From Actinomycetes bacterium (GTDB lineage: Bacteria > Actinomycetota > Actinomycetes > Actinomycetales > Dermatophilaceae): a DNA stretch of 64,000 nucleotides. The stretch is from the NCBI GenBank assembly GCA_029552065.1, contig JAKPEG010000104.1:1-64000 (forward strand), in the 5' to 3' direction. Positions 27,283 to 34,433 of the stretch are shown here, piece after piece (positions within the stretch are counted from its first letter, which is position 1; each line of letters starts with the position of its first letter). Below the pieces are notes generated by a model, which worked only from the letters and a program-made list of their open reading frames with translations, was not told the origin of the DNA and made no database searches. A program made the translations under genes and the position numbers.

Positions 27283-28434
27283 TCAGCGGCGCGTCGGGCT
27301 GAGCCCGAGGCTGCGCCCGGAGAGCCCGCGGGCTCGCTGCGAGAGGCCCCGCGCGACCGCCCGCAGCGCCACGGCGGCGGGGGAGTCGGGATCGCGCAGG
27401 ACGACCGGCGTGCCCTCGTCGCCGCCGAGCCGCAGCTGGGTGTCGAGCGGGACCTGACCGAGCAGGGGCACTTCGGCACCGATCGACCGAGTGAGCGAGT
27501 CGGCCACGCTCCGACCGCCGCCGGAGCCGAAGATCTCCTGCCGGGAACCGTCGGGCAGCTCGAGCCAGGACATGTTCTCCACGACCCCGACCACCCGCTG
27601 GTGGGTCTGCAGGGCGATCGAGCCGGCCCGTTCGGCGACCTCGGCTGCGGCCTGTTGGGGGGTGGTGACGACGAGGATCTCGGCAGTCGGCAACAGCTGG
27701 CCGATCGAGATCGCGATGTCACCGGTGCCCGGGGGCAGGTCGAGCAGGAGCACGTCGAGGTCTCCCCAGAAGACGTCGGCGAGGAACTGCTGCAGCGCCC
27801 GGTGGAGCATCGGGCCGCGCCAGACGACCGGTTGGTTGCCGGGGACGAACATCCCGATCGAGATGACCTTCACGTCGTGCGCGAGCGGGGGCAGGATCAT
27901 GTCGTCGACCTGGGTGGGCCGGCCGGTCACGCCGAGCATCCGCGGCACCGAGAAGCCGTGGACGTCGGCGTCGACGACCCCGACCTTGAGCCCGTCGGCA
28001 GCCATCGCGGCGGCGAGGTTGACGGTGACCGACGACTTGCCGACGCCGCCCTTGCCGCTGGCCACGGCATACACCCGGGTGAGCGAGCCGCTCTTGGCGA
28101 ACGGGATCTCGCGCTCGGCGGTACCGCCGCGCAGCTTGGTCCGCAGGGCGGCGCGCTGTTCGTCGCTCATCACGTCGAGCGTGACCGCGACCTCGGTCAC
28201 CCCGGCCAGCCCCGCGACCGCGGCCGTCGTCTCGCGCCGGAGGGTGTCCTTGAGCGGGCAACCGGCCACCGTGAGGTAGAGCTCGACGAGCACGCGCCCG
28301 GCGTCGTCGCAGGTCGCCGACTTGACCATGCCGAGCTCGGTGATCGGTTTGCGGATCTCCGGGTCATTCACCCGCGCGAGCGCGGTGAGCAGGTCGTCCT
28401 GGGTCGGTCGGGTGACGGCAGACATGGTCGCCAT
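27283..28434 (-). CDS. mrp: Mrp/ApbC-type P-loop ATPase for Fe-S cluster delivery
   Basis: A 383-residue protein. The N-terminal DUF59/MIP18 domain (about residues 1-90, with V-A-G-C-P-L-K-D) is followed by a deviant Walker A (S-G-K-G-G-V-G-K-S-S) and a MinD-like ATPase (V-V-D-A-D-V-H-G, D-L-P-P-G-T-G-D). The Cys-x-x-Cys found in many ApbC/Nbp35 members after E-N-M-S is missing; the sequence reads W-L-E-L-P-D-G-S, as in other actinobacterial Mrp proteins. Cluster binding must therefore differ. ATG 28434 is chosen; ATG 28425 is also possible. It is convergent with tatB. Confidence 0.9.
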   Translation of the reverse strand: MATMSAVTRPTQDDLLTALARVNDPEIRKPITELGMVKSATCDDAGRVLVELYLTVAGCPLKDTLRRETTAAVAGLAGVTEVAVTLDVMSDEQRAALRTKLRGGTAEREIPFAKSGSLTRVYAVASGKGGVGKSSVTVNLAAAMAADGLKVGVVDADVHGFSVPRMLGVTGRPTQVDDMILPPLAHDVKVISIGMFVPGNQPVVWRGPMLHRALQQFLADVFWGDLDVLLLDLPPGTGDIAISIGQLLPTAEILVVTTPQQAAAEVAERAGSIALQTHQRVVGVVENMSWLELPDGSRQEIFGSGGGRSVADSLTRSIGAEVPLLGQVPLDTQLRLGGDEGTPVVLRDPDSPAAVALRAVARGLSQRARGLSGRSLGLSPTRR

Positions 28435-28468
28435 CGTATGCCGCGGCTCCGCCCCCACGGACCACCGT

Positions 28469-29179
28469 TCACCCGGCGGCCGCAGCGCCGCCGGGCGCTC
28501 CGGGGTCGGGCAACACGTCGTCAGCGGGCCGGTCGGCGGCCTTCTCGGCGGCGCGGGCGGCCTTCTCGGCGGCGCGGGCGACCTTGCCGGCCTTCGCGCG
28601 TTGTCGTGCCCGCTCCTTGGCCCTCGTCTTCGCCCGGGCCTTCACCTTGGCCGCCTTGATGGCCGACGCGCGTTCCCGTTCCAGCTCCTCGACCAGGTCG
28701 CGTAGCTCCGAGCGGACGAAGTCACGGGTCGCCACGTCGCGCAGGGCGATCCGCAGGGCCGCTACCTCACGGGTGAGGTATTCGGTGTCGGCAAGGTTGC
28801 GCTCGTCGCGATCCCGGTCCTGTTCGAGGGCCACCCGGTCGCGGTCGGCCTGGCGGTTCTGCGCGAGGAGGATGAGCGGGGCGGCATACGAGGCCTGCAA
28901 CGAGAGGATGAGCGTGAGCAGGGTGTAGTTGAGCGTGCGGGGGTCGAACTGCCACTGCTCGGGCGCGAGCGTGTTCCACGCGAGCCAGGCGACGACGAAC
29001 ACCGTCATCCCCACGAGGAACTGCGCCGTGCCCATGAAGCGGGCGAAGGCCTCGCTCCACGCACCGAAGCGCTCTTGCGAGATGGGAGCGACCGGGAGCG
29101 CGAGGCGCCGCCGTTCCACCGGCTGGTCGAGCCGGGGCAAGCGCTCGCGCCCGCCCCGGCGTGGGCGGAGTTCAGGCAC
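28469..29179 (-). CDS. DUF1003 family membrane protein
   Basis: About 236 residues. Two hydrophobic helices (A-Q-F-L-V-G-M-T-V-F-V-V-A-W-L-A-W and T-L-L-T-L-I-L-S-L-Q-A-S-Y-A-A-P-L-I-L) form the DUF1003 core, ending with the family's A-Q-N-R-Q-A-D-R-D-R. A long charged coiled-coil region and a Lys/Arg/Ala-rich tail follow. It overlaps the upstream MgtE-N/CBS gene by eight bases with GTG 29179 as start. Function is unknown; pairing with a magnesium-transporter-like regulatory protein is conserved in mycobacteria. Confidence 0.85.
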   Translation of the reverse strand: MPELRPRRGGRERLPRLDQPVERRRLALPVAPISQERFGAWSEAFARFMGTAQFLVGMTVFVVAWLAWNTLAPEQWQFDPRTLNYTLLTLILSLQASYAAPLILLAQNRQADRDRVALEQDRDRDERNLADTEYLTREVAALRIALRDVATRDFVRSELRDLVEELERERASAIKAAKVKARAKTRAKERARQRAKAGKVARAAEKAARAAEKAADRPADDVLPDPGAPGGAAAAG

Positions 29180-30452
29180 GGTTCTGCCCACCGCGGCCGC
29201 GCCAGTCGTCCGGGAGGATGTGGTCGAGCAGGTCGTCGACGGTCACCGCCCCGACGAGGTGGTTGGCGCTGTCGACGACGGGCAACGCCACGAGGTCGTA
29301 TGCCGCCAACCGCCGATGGACCTCGTCGACCGGTGCCGACGGGGCCAGCGGCTTCACTTTGTCGAGCACCGATCCCACCGAGGTGTGCGGCGGCTCGCGT
29401 AGCAGCCGTTGGATGTGGACGAGCCCGAGATAGGCGCCCGTCGGGGTCTCCAGCGGGGGTCGGCAGACGAAGATCGTCGTCGCCAGCGTGGTCGGCACCT
29501 CCTCGCGGCGCACGAGTGCGAGCGCCTCGGCGATGCTCGCCTCCGGTCCGAGGATGACCGGCGCCGGGGTCATCAGGCCGCCGGCGCTGTCCTCGTCGTA
29601 GCTCATCAGCCGGCGCACGGGTGCGGCTTCGTCCGGTTCCATCCGCGCGAGCAACTGCTCCTGCCGATCGGCCGAAAGTTCGCCGAGCAGGTCGGCCGCG
29701 TCGTCGGGCTCCATGATCTCCAGGACGTCGGCGGCCCGCTCGGTGTCGAGCTCGCTGAGGATGGCCACCTGGTCGTCCTCGGGGAGCTGCTCGAGCAGGT
29801 CGGCCAACCGGCCGTCGTCGAGGGCGGCGGCGACGGCGACCCGCCGGTCCGGGGTGAGCCCCTGGATCGCCTCGGCGAGGTCGGCCGCGCGCAATCCCTC
29901 GTAGGCCTGGACGAGCAGGCCGGCGTCGCCACCCTGGATGCCCCGCTCGAGCCCGGAGACGTCGGCGAGGTCCACGAGCCTCGTCTCCCCCCGGGAGCGA
30001 CCGCCGAAGCGCAGGCCGAGCGGCCCGGCGCCGGCCGGAGGGGGCAGTCGGCAGAAGGCCTTGGTGACGACCCAGTTCTTGCGGCGCAGGTCGATGGCGA
30101 GGTCCTCGACGACGGCCTCCGCTGGGCCCTCGGCGCCGTGCACGACGACCCGCCGACCGACGACCTCGGCGAGGGCGAGGCTCTCGTCCGGGCGTTGCTC
30201 GAAGCGGCGCAGGTTGACCAGGCCGGTCGTGATGACCTGGCCCGGGGCGATCGAGGTGACCCGGGTGGCCGGCACGAAGACCCGGCGGCGGCCGACGACC
30301 TCGATGACCAGGCCCACGGCCCGCGGGCCCTTGGTCGACCGCCCGCCGAGGAGCAGGACGAGGTCGCGGACCCGCCCGACGGGGTCCCCGAGCGGGTCGA
30401 ACACCGGCAGCCCGGCCAGCCGCGCGGCGAACAGGCGAGGGGGCAGGGTCAC
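29172..30452 (-). CDS. soluble MgtE N-domain plus CBS-pair protein
   Basis: A 426-residue protein. An N-terminal PRC-barrel-like region (about 1-160) precedes an MgtE N-terminal superhelical domain (L-L-E-Q-L-P-E-D-D-Q-V-A-I-L-S-E-L, M-E-P-D-D-A-A-D-L-L-G-E-L) and two CBS domains. In MgtE these regions sense cytosolic Mg and gate the channel, but here no membrane channel follows. It is therefore an orphan sensor, probably cytosolic, perhaps acting on the DUF1003 membrane protein encoded next. GTG start 30452 overlaps the upstream gene as GTGA. Confidence 0.88.
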   Translation of the reverse strand: MTLPPRLFAARLAGLPVFDPLGDPVGRVRDLVLLLGGRSTKGPRAVGLVIEVVGRRRVFVPATRVTSIAPGQVITTGLVNLRRFEQRPDESLALAEVVGRRVVVHGAEGPAEAVVEDLAIDLRRKNWVVTKAFCRLPPPAGAGPLGLRFGGRSRGETRLVDLADVSGLERGIQGGDAGLLVQAYEGLRAADLAEAIQGLTPDRRVAVAAALDDGRLADLLEQLPEDDQVAILSELDTERAADVLEIMEPDDAADLLGELSADRQEQLLARMEPDEAAPVRRLMSYDEDSAGGLMTPAPVILGPEASIAEALALVRREEVPTTLATTIFVCRPPLETPTGAYLGLVHIQRLLREPPHTSVGSVLDKVKPLAPSAPVDEVHRRLAAYDLVALPVVDSANHLVGAVTVDDLLDHILPDDWRGRGGQNRA

Positions 30453-30889
30453 CAGGCCAGGCTAGTTGCACCGCTGGCGGCCGACGGGTCCTCGGGTGCC
30501 AGCGGTGCGCCGTAGGGCCGCAGGGCCGTGATCGTGCAACGCTCGCGCCAGCGGGTGAGCTGGTCCTCGTCGCCGTTGCGCCGCTTGGCGGCGAGGGCCG
30601 CCGAAGCCGTCGTCCACTCGTCGCTCCCGGGTTCGACGAGGGCACGGCGCGCACGCAGCCGCAGCACCCGCCCCCCGGTCGAGGGGTCGCGCACGACGAC
30701 GACCACCTCGTCCGGCAGCCACGGCAAGGCCTGTTCGCCGGGTCCGTTGACGACGTATGCCGCCGCGCCGCCCGGCGCGTCGGGCACCCAGGCGAACCAC
30801 ACGGCATACGTGCGCCGGCCGTCCTGGACCCAGAGCAGACCCGAGCTCGCGTAGAGCTCTCGCACGGCGGCTCCGACGTCGATGCCCAC
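30449..30889 (-). CDS. conserved actinobacterial protein of unknown function
   Basis: A 146-residue cytosolic protein without signal or membrane segment. It has many Trp residues and a beta-rich appearance (L-L-W-V-Q-D-G-R-R-T-Y-A-V-W-F-A-W-V, V-V-V-V-V-R-D-P-S-T-G-G-R-V-L-R-L). I recognise no family. It is the first gene of the minus-strand operon with the MgtE-N/CBS and DUF1003 genes and overlaps the next start by four bases, so it probably shares their regulation. Confidence 0.75.
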   Translation of the reverse strand: MGIDVGAAVRELYASSGLLWVQDGRRTYAVWFAWVPDAPGGAAAYVVNGPGEQALPWLPDEVVVVVRDPSTGGRVLRLRARRALVEPGSDEWTTASAALAAKRRNGDEDQLTRWRERCTITALRPYGAPLAPEDPSAASGATSLAW

Positions 30890-31007
30890 CCGACCAGCCT
30901 AGGGCGCACGACCCGGCGTGGCCCGCGTCATAACGGTCGGGCGTGCCCCGCTGCTAGCGTCGCAACTCAGGCCTGTTCGCGTCCCACCCCGCCTGCGAAG
31001 GAGCGCC

Positions 31008-32084
31008 ATGCGCCACCCCAAGGACTTCTACGCCCCCCTCGCCGTCGGCGCCCCCATGCCGCTGCGCGCCGTCCCCGCCCGCCCGTCGCGGGTCATCCAC
31101 TTCTTCGACCCGAGCAACCCCAAGATGGCGGCGAAGATCCCCGAGATGGTGGGGACCGTCGACGTGCTGCTCGGCAACCTCGAAGACGCGGTGAAGGCCG
31201 ACAACAAGGAGGCCGCGCGGGCCGGGCTCGTCGAGATCGGCAAGAACACCGACTTCGGTGACCTCACCCAGCTGTGGACCCGGGTCAACGCACTCGACAG
31301 CCCGTGGGTGCTCGACGACCTCACCACGCTCGTCACCGAGATCGGCGACAAGCTGGACGTCGTCATGGTCCCCAAGGTGCAGGGACCCGAGGACATCCAC
31401 TACGTCGACCGGTTGCTCGCCCAGCTCGAGGCACGCGCCGGGCTCACCCGGCCGATCCTCGTCCACGCGATCCTCGAGACCGCCCGCGGCATGGCCAACG
31501 TCGAGGAGATCTGCTTCGCCTCCCCGCGCATGCAGGGACTCTCGCTCGGTCCGGCCGACCTCGCGGCCGACCGACGGATGAAGACCACTCGCGTGGGCGG
31601 TGGACACCCCGGCTACCTCGTGCGCGAGGACCCGCCCAAGGACGCCGCGGGCGAGACCGACATTGCGGCGCCCCGGGCGATCTTCCAGCAGGACCTGTGG
31701 CACTACACGATCGCCCGGATGGTCGACGCCTGCGCGATGGCGGGGATCTTCCCCTACTACGGCCCGTTCGGCGACATCAAGGACGTCGTCGCCTGCGAGG
31801 ACCAGTTCCGCAACGCCTTCCTCCTCGGCTGTGTGGGCGCGTGGTCGTTGCACCCGGCCCAGATCACGATCGGGAAGAAGGTCTTCAGCCCGTCGGCCGT
31901 CGACGTCGCCCACGCACGCCGGGTCGTCGCCGCGATGGGGGACGGCACGGGGGCGGTCATGCTCGACGGCAAGATGGAGGACGACGCGAGCCTCAAGCAG
32001 TGCCTCGTCATGCTGGAATTGGCCCAACGCCTGGCCGCCACCGATCCCGAGCTCGCGGCGCTGTATGCCGCCCCGGCCGACTGA
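31008..32084 (+). CDS. HpcH/HpaI-CitE family CoA-ester lyase (first of pair)
   Basis: A 358-residue member of the malyl-CoA/citryl-CoA lyase superfamily. It has N-L-E-D-A-V with the catalytic acidic residues, [12 protein letters not shown] and a G-P-A-D-L-A-A-D-R segment. The length and the longer insert ([10 protein letters not shown]) resemble the Mcl-type malyl-CoA/beta-methylmalyl-CoA lyases rather than short CitE. These cleave malyl-CoA or beta-methylmalyl-CoA to glyoxylate plus acetyl- or propionyl-CoA. GAAGGAG lies six bases before ATG. A second family member follows at 32176. Confidence 0.85.
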   Translation: MRHPKDFYAPLAVGAPMPLRAVPARPSRVIHFFDPSNPKMAAKIPEMVGTVDVLLGNLEDAVKADNKEAARAGLVEIGKNTDFGDLTQLWTRVNALDSPWVLDDLTTLVTEIGDKLDVVMVPKVQGPEDIHYVDRLLAQLEARAGLTRPILVHAILETARGMANVEEICFASPRMQGLSLGPADLAADRRMKTTRVGGGHPGYLVREDPPKDAAGETDIAAPRAIFQQDLWHYTIARMVDACAMAGIFPYYGPFGDIKDVVACEDQFRNAFLLGCVGAWSLHPAQITIGKKVFSPSAVDVAHARRVVAAMGDGTGAVMLDGKMEDDASLKQCLVMLELAQRLAATDPELAALYAAPAD

Positions 32085-32175
32085 TCCGCTCGCCCACCGC
32101 TGTCCGCCCCGACGATCCCCCGACACACGACCCGACCGCCCGCTCGATGACCCACCCGCGACAGGAGACGCCGCG

Positions 32176-33081
32176 ATGGCCCAGAAGAAGACCGTGACCG
32201 AGCACCCGGCATACCGGCCGCGGCGGTCGGTGCTCTACATGCCCTCGTCCAACGAGCGGGCCCTGGAGAAGGCCAAGGGCATCCCGTGCGACGCGCTCAT
32301 CCTCGACCTCGAGGACGCCGTGGCCCCCGATGCCAAAGAGGCGGCGCGACAGGCCGCGTGCGCCGCCGTGGTCTCCGGCGACTACGGGCGCAGGGAGCTC
32401 ACGATCCGGGTCAACGGCTTCGGCACGGAATGGCACTGGGGCGACATGATGGCGGCCTGCAAGGCCGGCCCCGACGGCATCGTGGTGCCGAAGGTCAACT
32501 CCCGCAAGGAGGTCCACGACCTGGTGCGGGCCATGGAGCGTTTCCACGCGCCCGACCACACGAAGTTGTGGGCGATGATCGAGACGCCGAAGGCGATCCT
32601 CGATGTGGCCCGGATCGCGTCGGCCTCGGACCGTCTGGCCGTGCTCGTCATGGGCACGAACGACCTGGTCAAGGAACTCGACGCCCTTCATGTGCCCGGT
32701 CGGGCACCGCTGCTGTCGGCGCTGGGCATCGCGATCCTCGCGGCGAAGGCTTCTGGTGTGGTCATCGTCGACGGGGTCTACAACAACGTGAAGGACCCCG
32801 AGGGCTTCGCCGCCGAGTGCGCGCAGGGCAAAGCGATGGGCTTCGACGGCAAGACCCTCATCCACCCCGACCAGGTGGGGCCGTGCAACGACGCCTTCGC
32901 GCCGAACGACGAGCAGGTCGAGGACGCCAACGGGCTCATTGCCGCGTTCGAGGACGGGCTCGCCCACGGCAAGGGCGTCGTCACCTACAAGGGTCAGCTC
33001 GTCGAGAGCCTTCACGTGGCAACCGCCCGCAAGGTGCTCGCCACGCGCGAGGCCATCGACACCATCACCGCCCAGCACTGA
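32176..33081 (+). CDS. CitE family lyase or malyl-CoA thioesterase-like protein (second of pair)
   Basis: A 301-residue CitE-like TIM barrel: S-V-L-Y-M-P-S-S-N-E-R-A-L-E-K-A, I-L-D-L-E-D-A-V-A-P, I-V-V-P-K-V-N-S and the late G-K-T-L-I-H-P-D-Q. Pairs of a long Mcl and a short CitE occur in the ethylmalonyl-CoA pathway, where the second hydrolyses malyl-CoA; other CitE proteins cleave citramalyl-CoA. The 91-base gap and shared strand suggest an operon. A MaoC hydratase (54981) and acyl-CoA dehydrogenase (45357) of the same general chemistry lie elsewhere in the window. The exact reaction is undecided. Confidence 0.85.
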   Translation: MAQKKTVTEHPAYRPRRSVLYMPSSNERALEKAKGIPCDALILDLEDAVAPDAKEAARQAACAAVVSGDYGRRELTIRVNGFGTEWHWGDMMAACKAGPDGIVVPKVNSRKEVHDLVRAMERFHAPDHTKLWAMIETPKAILDVARIASASDRLAVLVMGTNDLVKELDALHVPGRAPLLSALGIAILAAKASGVVIVDGVYNNVKDPEGFAAECAQGKAMGFDGKTLIHPDQVGPCNDAFAPNDEQVEDANGLIAAFEDGLAHGKGVVTYKGQLVESLHVATARKVLATREAIDTITAQH

Positions 33082-33125
33082 CGCGGGCGGCCGATCGGCC
33101 GGTCACATCCTGCCGTGCACCGTCC

Positions 33126-33167
33126 CGCTATGCCGATCGTGCGTCTTCGCGCACGTTCGGCACAGCG
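33126..33167. terminator. bidirectional terminator palindrome (dispersed family 1, copy 2)
   Basis: The 18-base arms CGCTATGCCGATCGTGCG and CGCACGTTCGGCACAGCG pair at 16 of 18 positions across a 6-base loop. The element lies between the convergent CitE-like and RIO-kinase genes. It matches the 9973-10014 element in arm length, loop length and 31 of 36 arm bases. Confidence 0.75.
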
Positions 33168-33261
33168 CCGGAGGGACGGTCAGGGGGAGGGGTCAGCGGG
33201 AGGGGAAGCGGGAAGGCGTGGGCCCGGCCGCGGGCAGAACCGTGGCCGGCCAGTTCGTGGT

Positions 33262-34107
33262 TCACCAGCGCGAGGTCGCGGCAGCGAGCAACTCGGCGAA
33301 GAACTCCCCGTGGTCGACGGCATAACCGCGCCGGCTGAACCACGAGGCCATCGTCGTCGCGTCGCGCTCGAGGAAGGCGAAACCGTTGGGATTGCCGATG
33401 ACGTCGACGATCTGCGGCCAGTCGATGAGCACGAGTCGGTCCCCGTGGAGCAGGACGTTGTAGGGCGAGAGGTCGCCGTGGGCCCAGCCGAGATCGGCGA
33501 GCGCGAGCATCGCGACCCGCAGTTGGGTGAACAGCTCGGGGAGCAGCCCTGCGTCTGGCCGGCTTTGGGCCAGTCGTGGGGCGGCCAGGCCGTCGGTGCC
33601 GACGAACTCCATGAGCAGTTCCCGGCCGTCCAACTGCACCGGGTAGGGCACTGGCAAGCCGGCGGCCCACAGTCGCCCGAGGGTCTCGAACTCGGCGAAG
33701 GCCCACTGACCGGAGATCACCTCCTTGCCGAACTCGGTGCGCCGCGCCATCGCGCGGTTCTCCCGTGAGCGACGGACCCGGCGACCCTCGAGATAGCCGG
33801 CATCGCGGTGGAACATCCGGTGGCGGCTGTCGCGGAAGCGCTTGGCCGCCATGAGCACGTCGCGGGTCGGCTCGTCGGTGCCGTCGGGGACCCACCGGCG
33901 CACGACGTGGACGTCCGCCTCCTTGCCGGTCTTGAGCACGCCGAGGTCGGCGTCGACTGCTCCGAGTGCGGTGATGACCCAGTCGGGTCGGGGACTGGGT
34001 CCGTGGCTGGCGCCGTCCCAGGTGGACCAGCGCTCGCCCTCGGACGGGGCGTCAGGATGCGAGTCAGCCGCGAAGCGGGCGTCCTCGCCGGGCAGGGCAG
34101 AAGGCAT
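33262..34107 (-). CDS. RIO-type serine/threonine protein kinase
   Basis: A 281-residue kinase-fold protein. After L-K-T-G-K-E-A-D-V-H-V-V, the RIO glycine-poor nucleotide loop, comes the lysine in A-A-K-R-F-R. The hinge region E-L-L-M-E-F-V-G, the catalytic loop W-A-H-G-D-L-S-P-Y-N-V-L and the metal-binding L-I-D-W-P-Q follow. RIO kinases are ribosome-assembly enzymes in archaea and eukaryotes; bacterial members are poorly characterised. ATG 34107 has GGAG upstream. It diverges from the lipase-CHAT operon across 326 bases. Confidence 0.9.
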   Translation of the reverse strand: MPSALPGEDARFAADSHPDAPSEGERWSTWDGASHGPSPRPDWVITALGAVDADLGVLKTGKEADVHVVRRWVPDGTDEPTRDVLMAAKRFRDSRHRMFHRDAGYLEGRRVRRSRENRAMARRTEFGKEVISGQWAFAEFETLGRLWAAGLPVPYPVQLDGRELLMEFVGTDGLAAPRLAQSRPDAGLLPELFTQLRVAMLALADLGWAHGDLSPYNVLLHGDRLVLIDWPQIVDVIGNPNGFAFLERDATTMASWFSRRGYAVDHGEFFAELLAAATSRW

Positions 34108-34168
34108 GGGTGGACTCCGAGTGGTGGAAGGACAGGACGGGGGCAACCCCCCGGACGGTGTGCGACAT
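34064..34168 (-). CDS. possible 34-residue leader ORF upstream of the RIO kinase
   Basis: ATG 34168 is preceded by GAGGAGG five bases upstream, one of the best ribosome sites in the window. It opens a 34-codon frame starting MSHTVRGVAPVLSFHHSES and ending in TGA at 34064-34066. It overlaps the kinase start in another frame. It could be a translated leader that governs kinase expression, or chance. There is no homology I recognise. Confidence 0.35.
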   Translation of the reverse strand: MSHTVRGVAPVLSFHHSESTHAFCPARRGRPLRG

Positions 34169-34433
34169 GTCGTCCTCCTCGCTCTCGGGACTCCGCGGCG
34201 ACTGGTATGCCGTCGTGCCCGACCAGCGTGTCGGCTCGCCGGCGTGATCGCAACGGATTTCCGAATCGCTCGGCGGGTTGTATCTCGTTTGGCCCCATCG
34301 GCTCCTCTTCCCGCGAGAGAGTTGTCCCTGTCGGCCCCTCGTGCGGGGGTCGCGGCATCGCCGGGTGATGCGCGCCCGGTGCCGTCCGCGACCGCCGGGC
34401 GCGGACTCTCCCCTCGACTACGAAGGAGACGGT
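34108..34433. other. divergent intergenic region between RIO kinase and the CHAT operon
   Basis: These 326 bases hold the possible leader ORF on the minus strand, one GTATGCC motif at 34206 and the strong GAAGGAG site for the CHAT gene. A locally AT-richer patch (about 34250-34290, CGGATTTCCGAATCGCTCGG) may contain promoters; I could not fix -35/-10 boxes. Confidence 0.5.

Noticed and set aside
29172-30452. A complete MgtE magnesium channel
   Set aside because: The protein ends after the CBS pair; there are no membrane helices in the frame or in a frame-shifted continuation, and the next gene is DUF1003.
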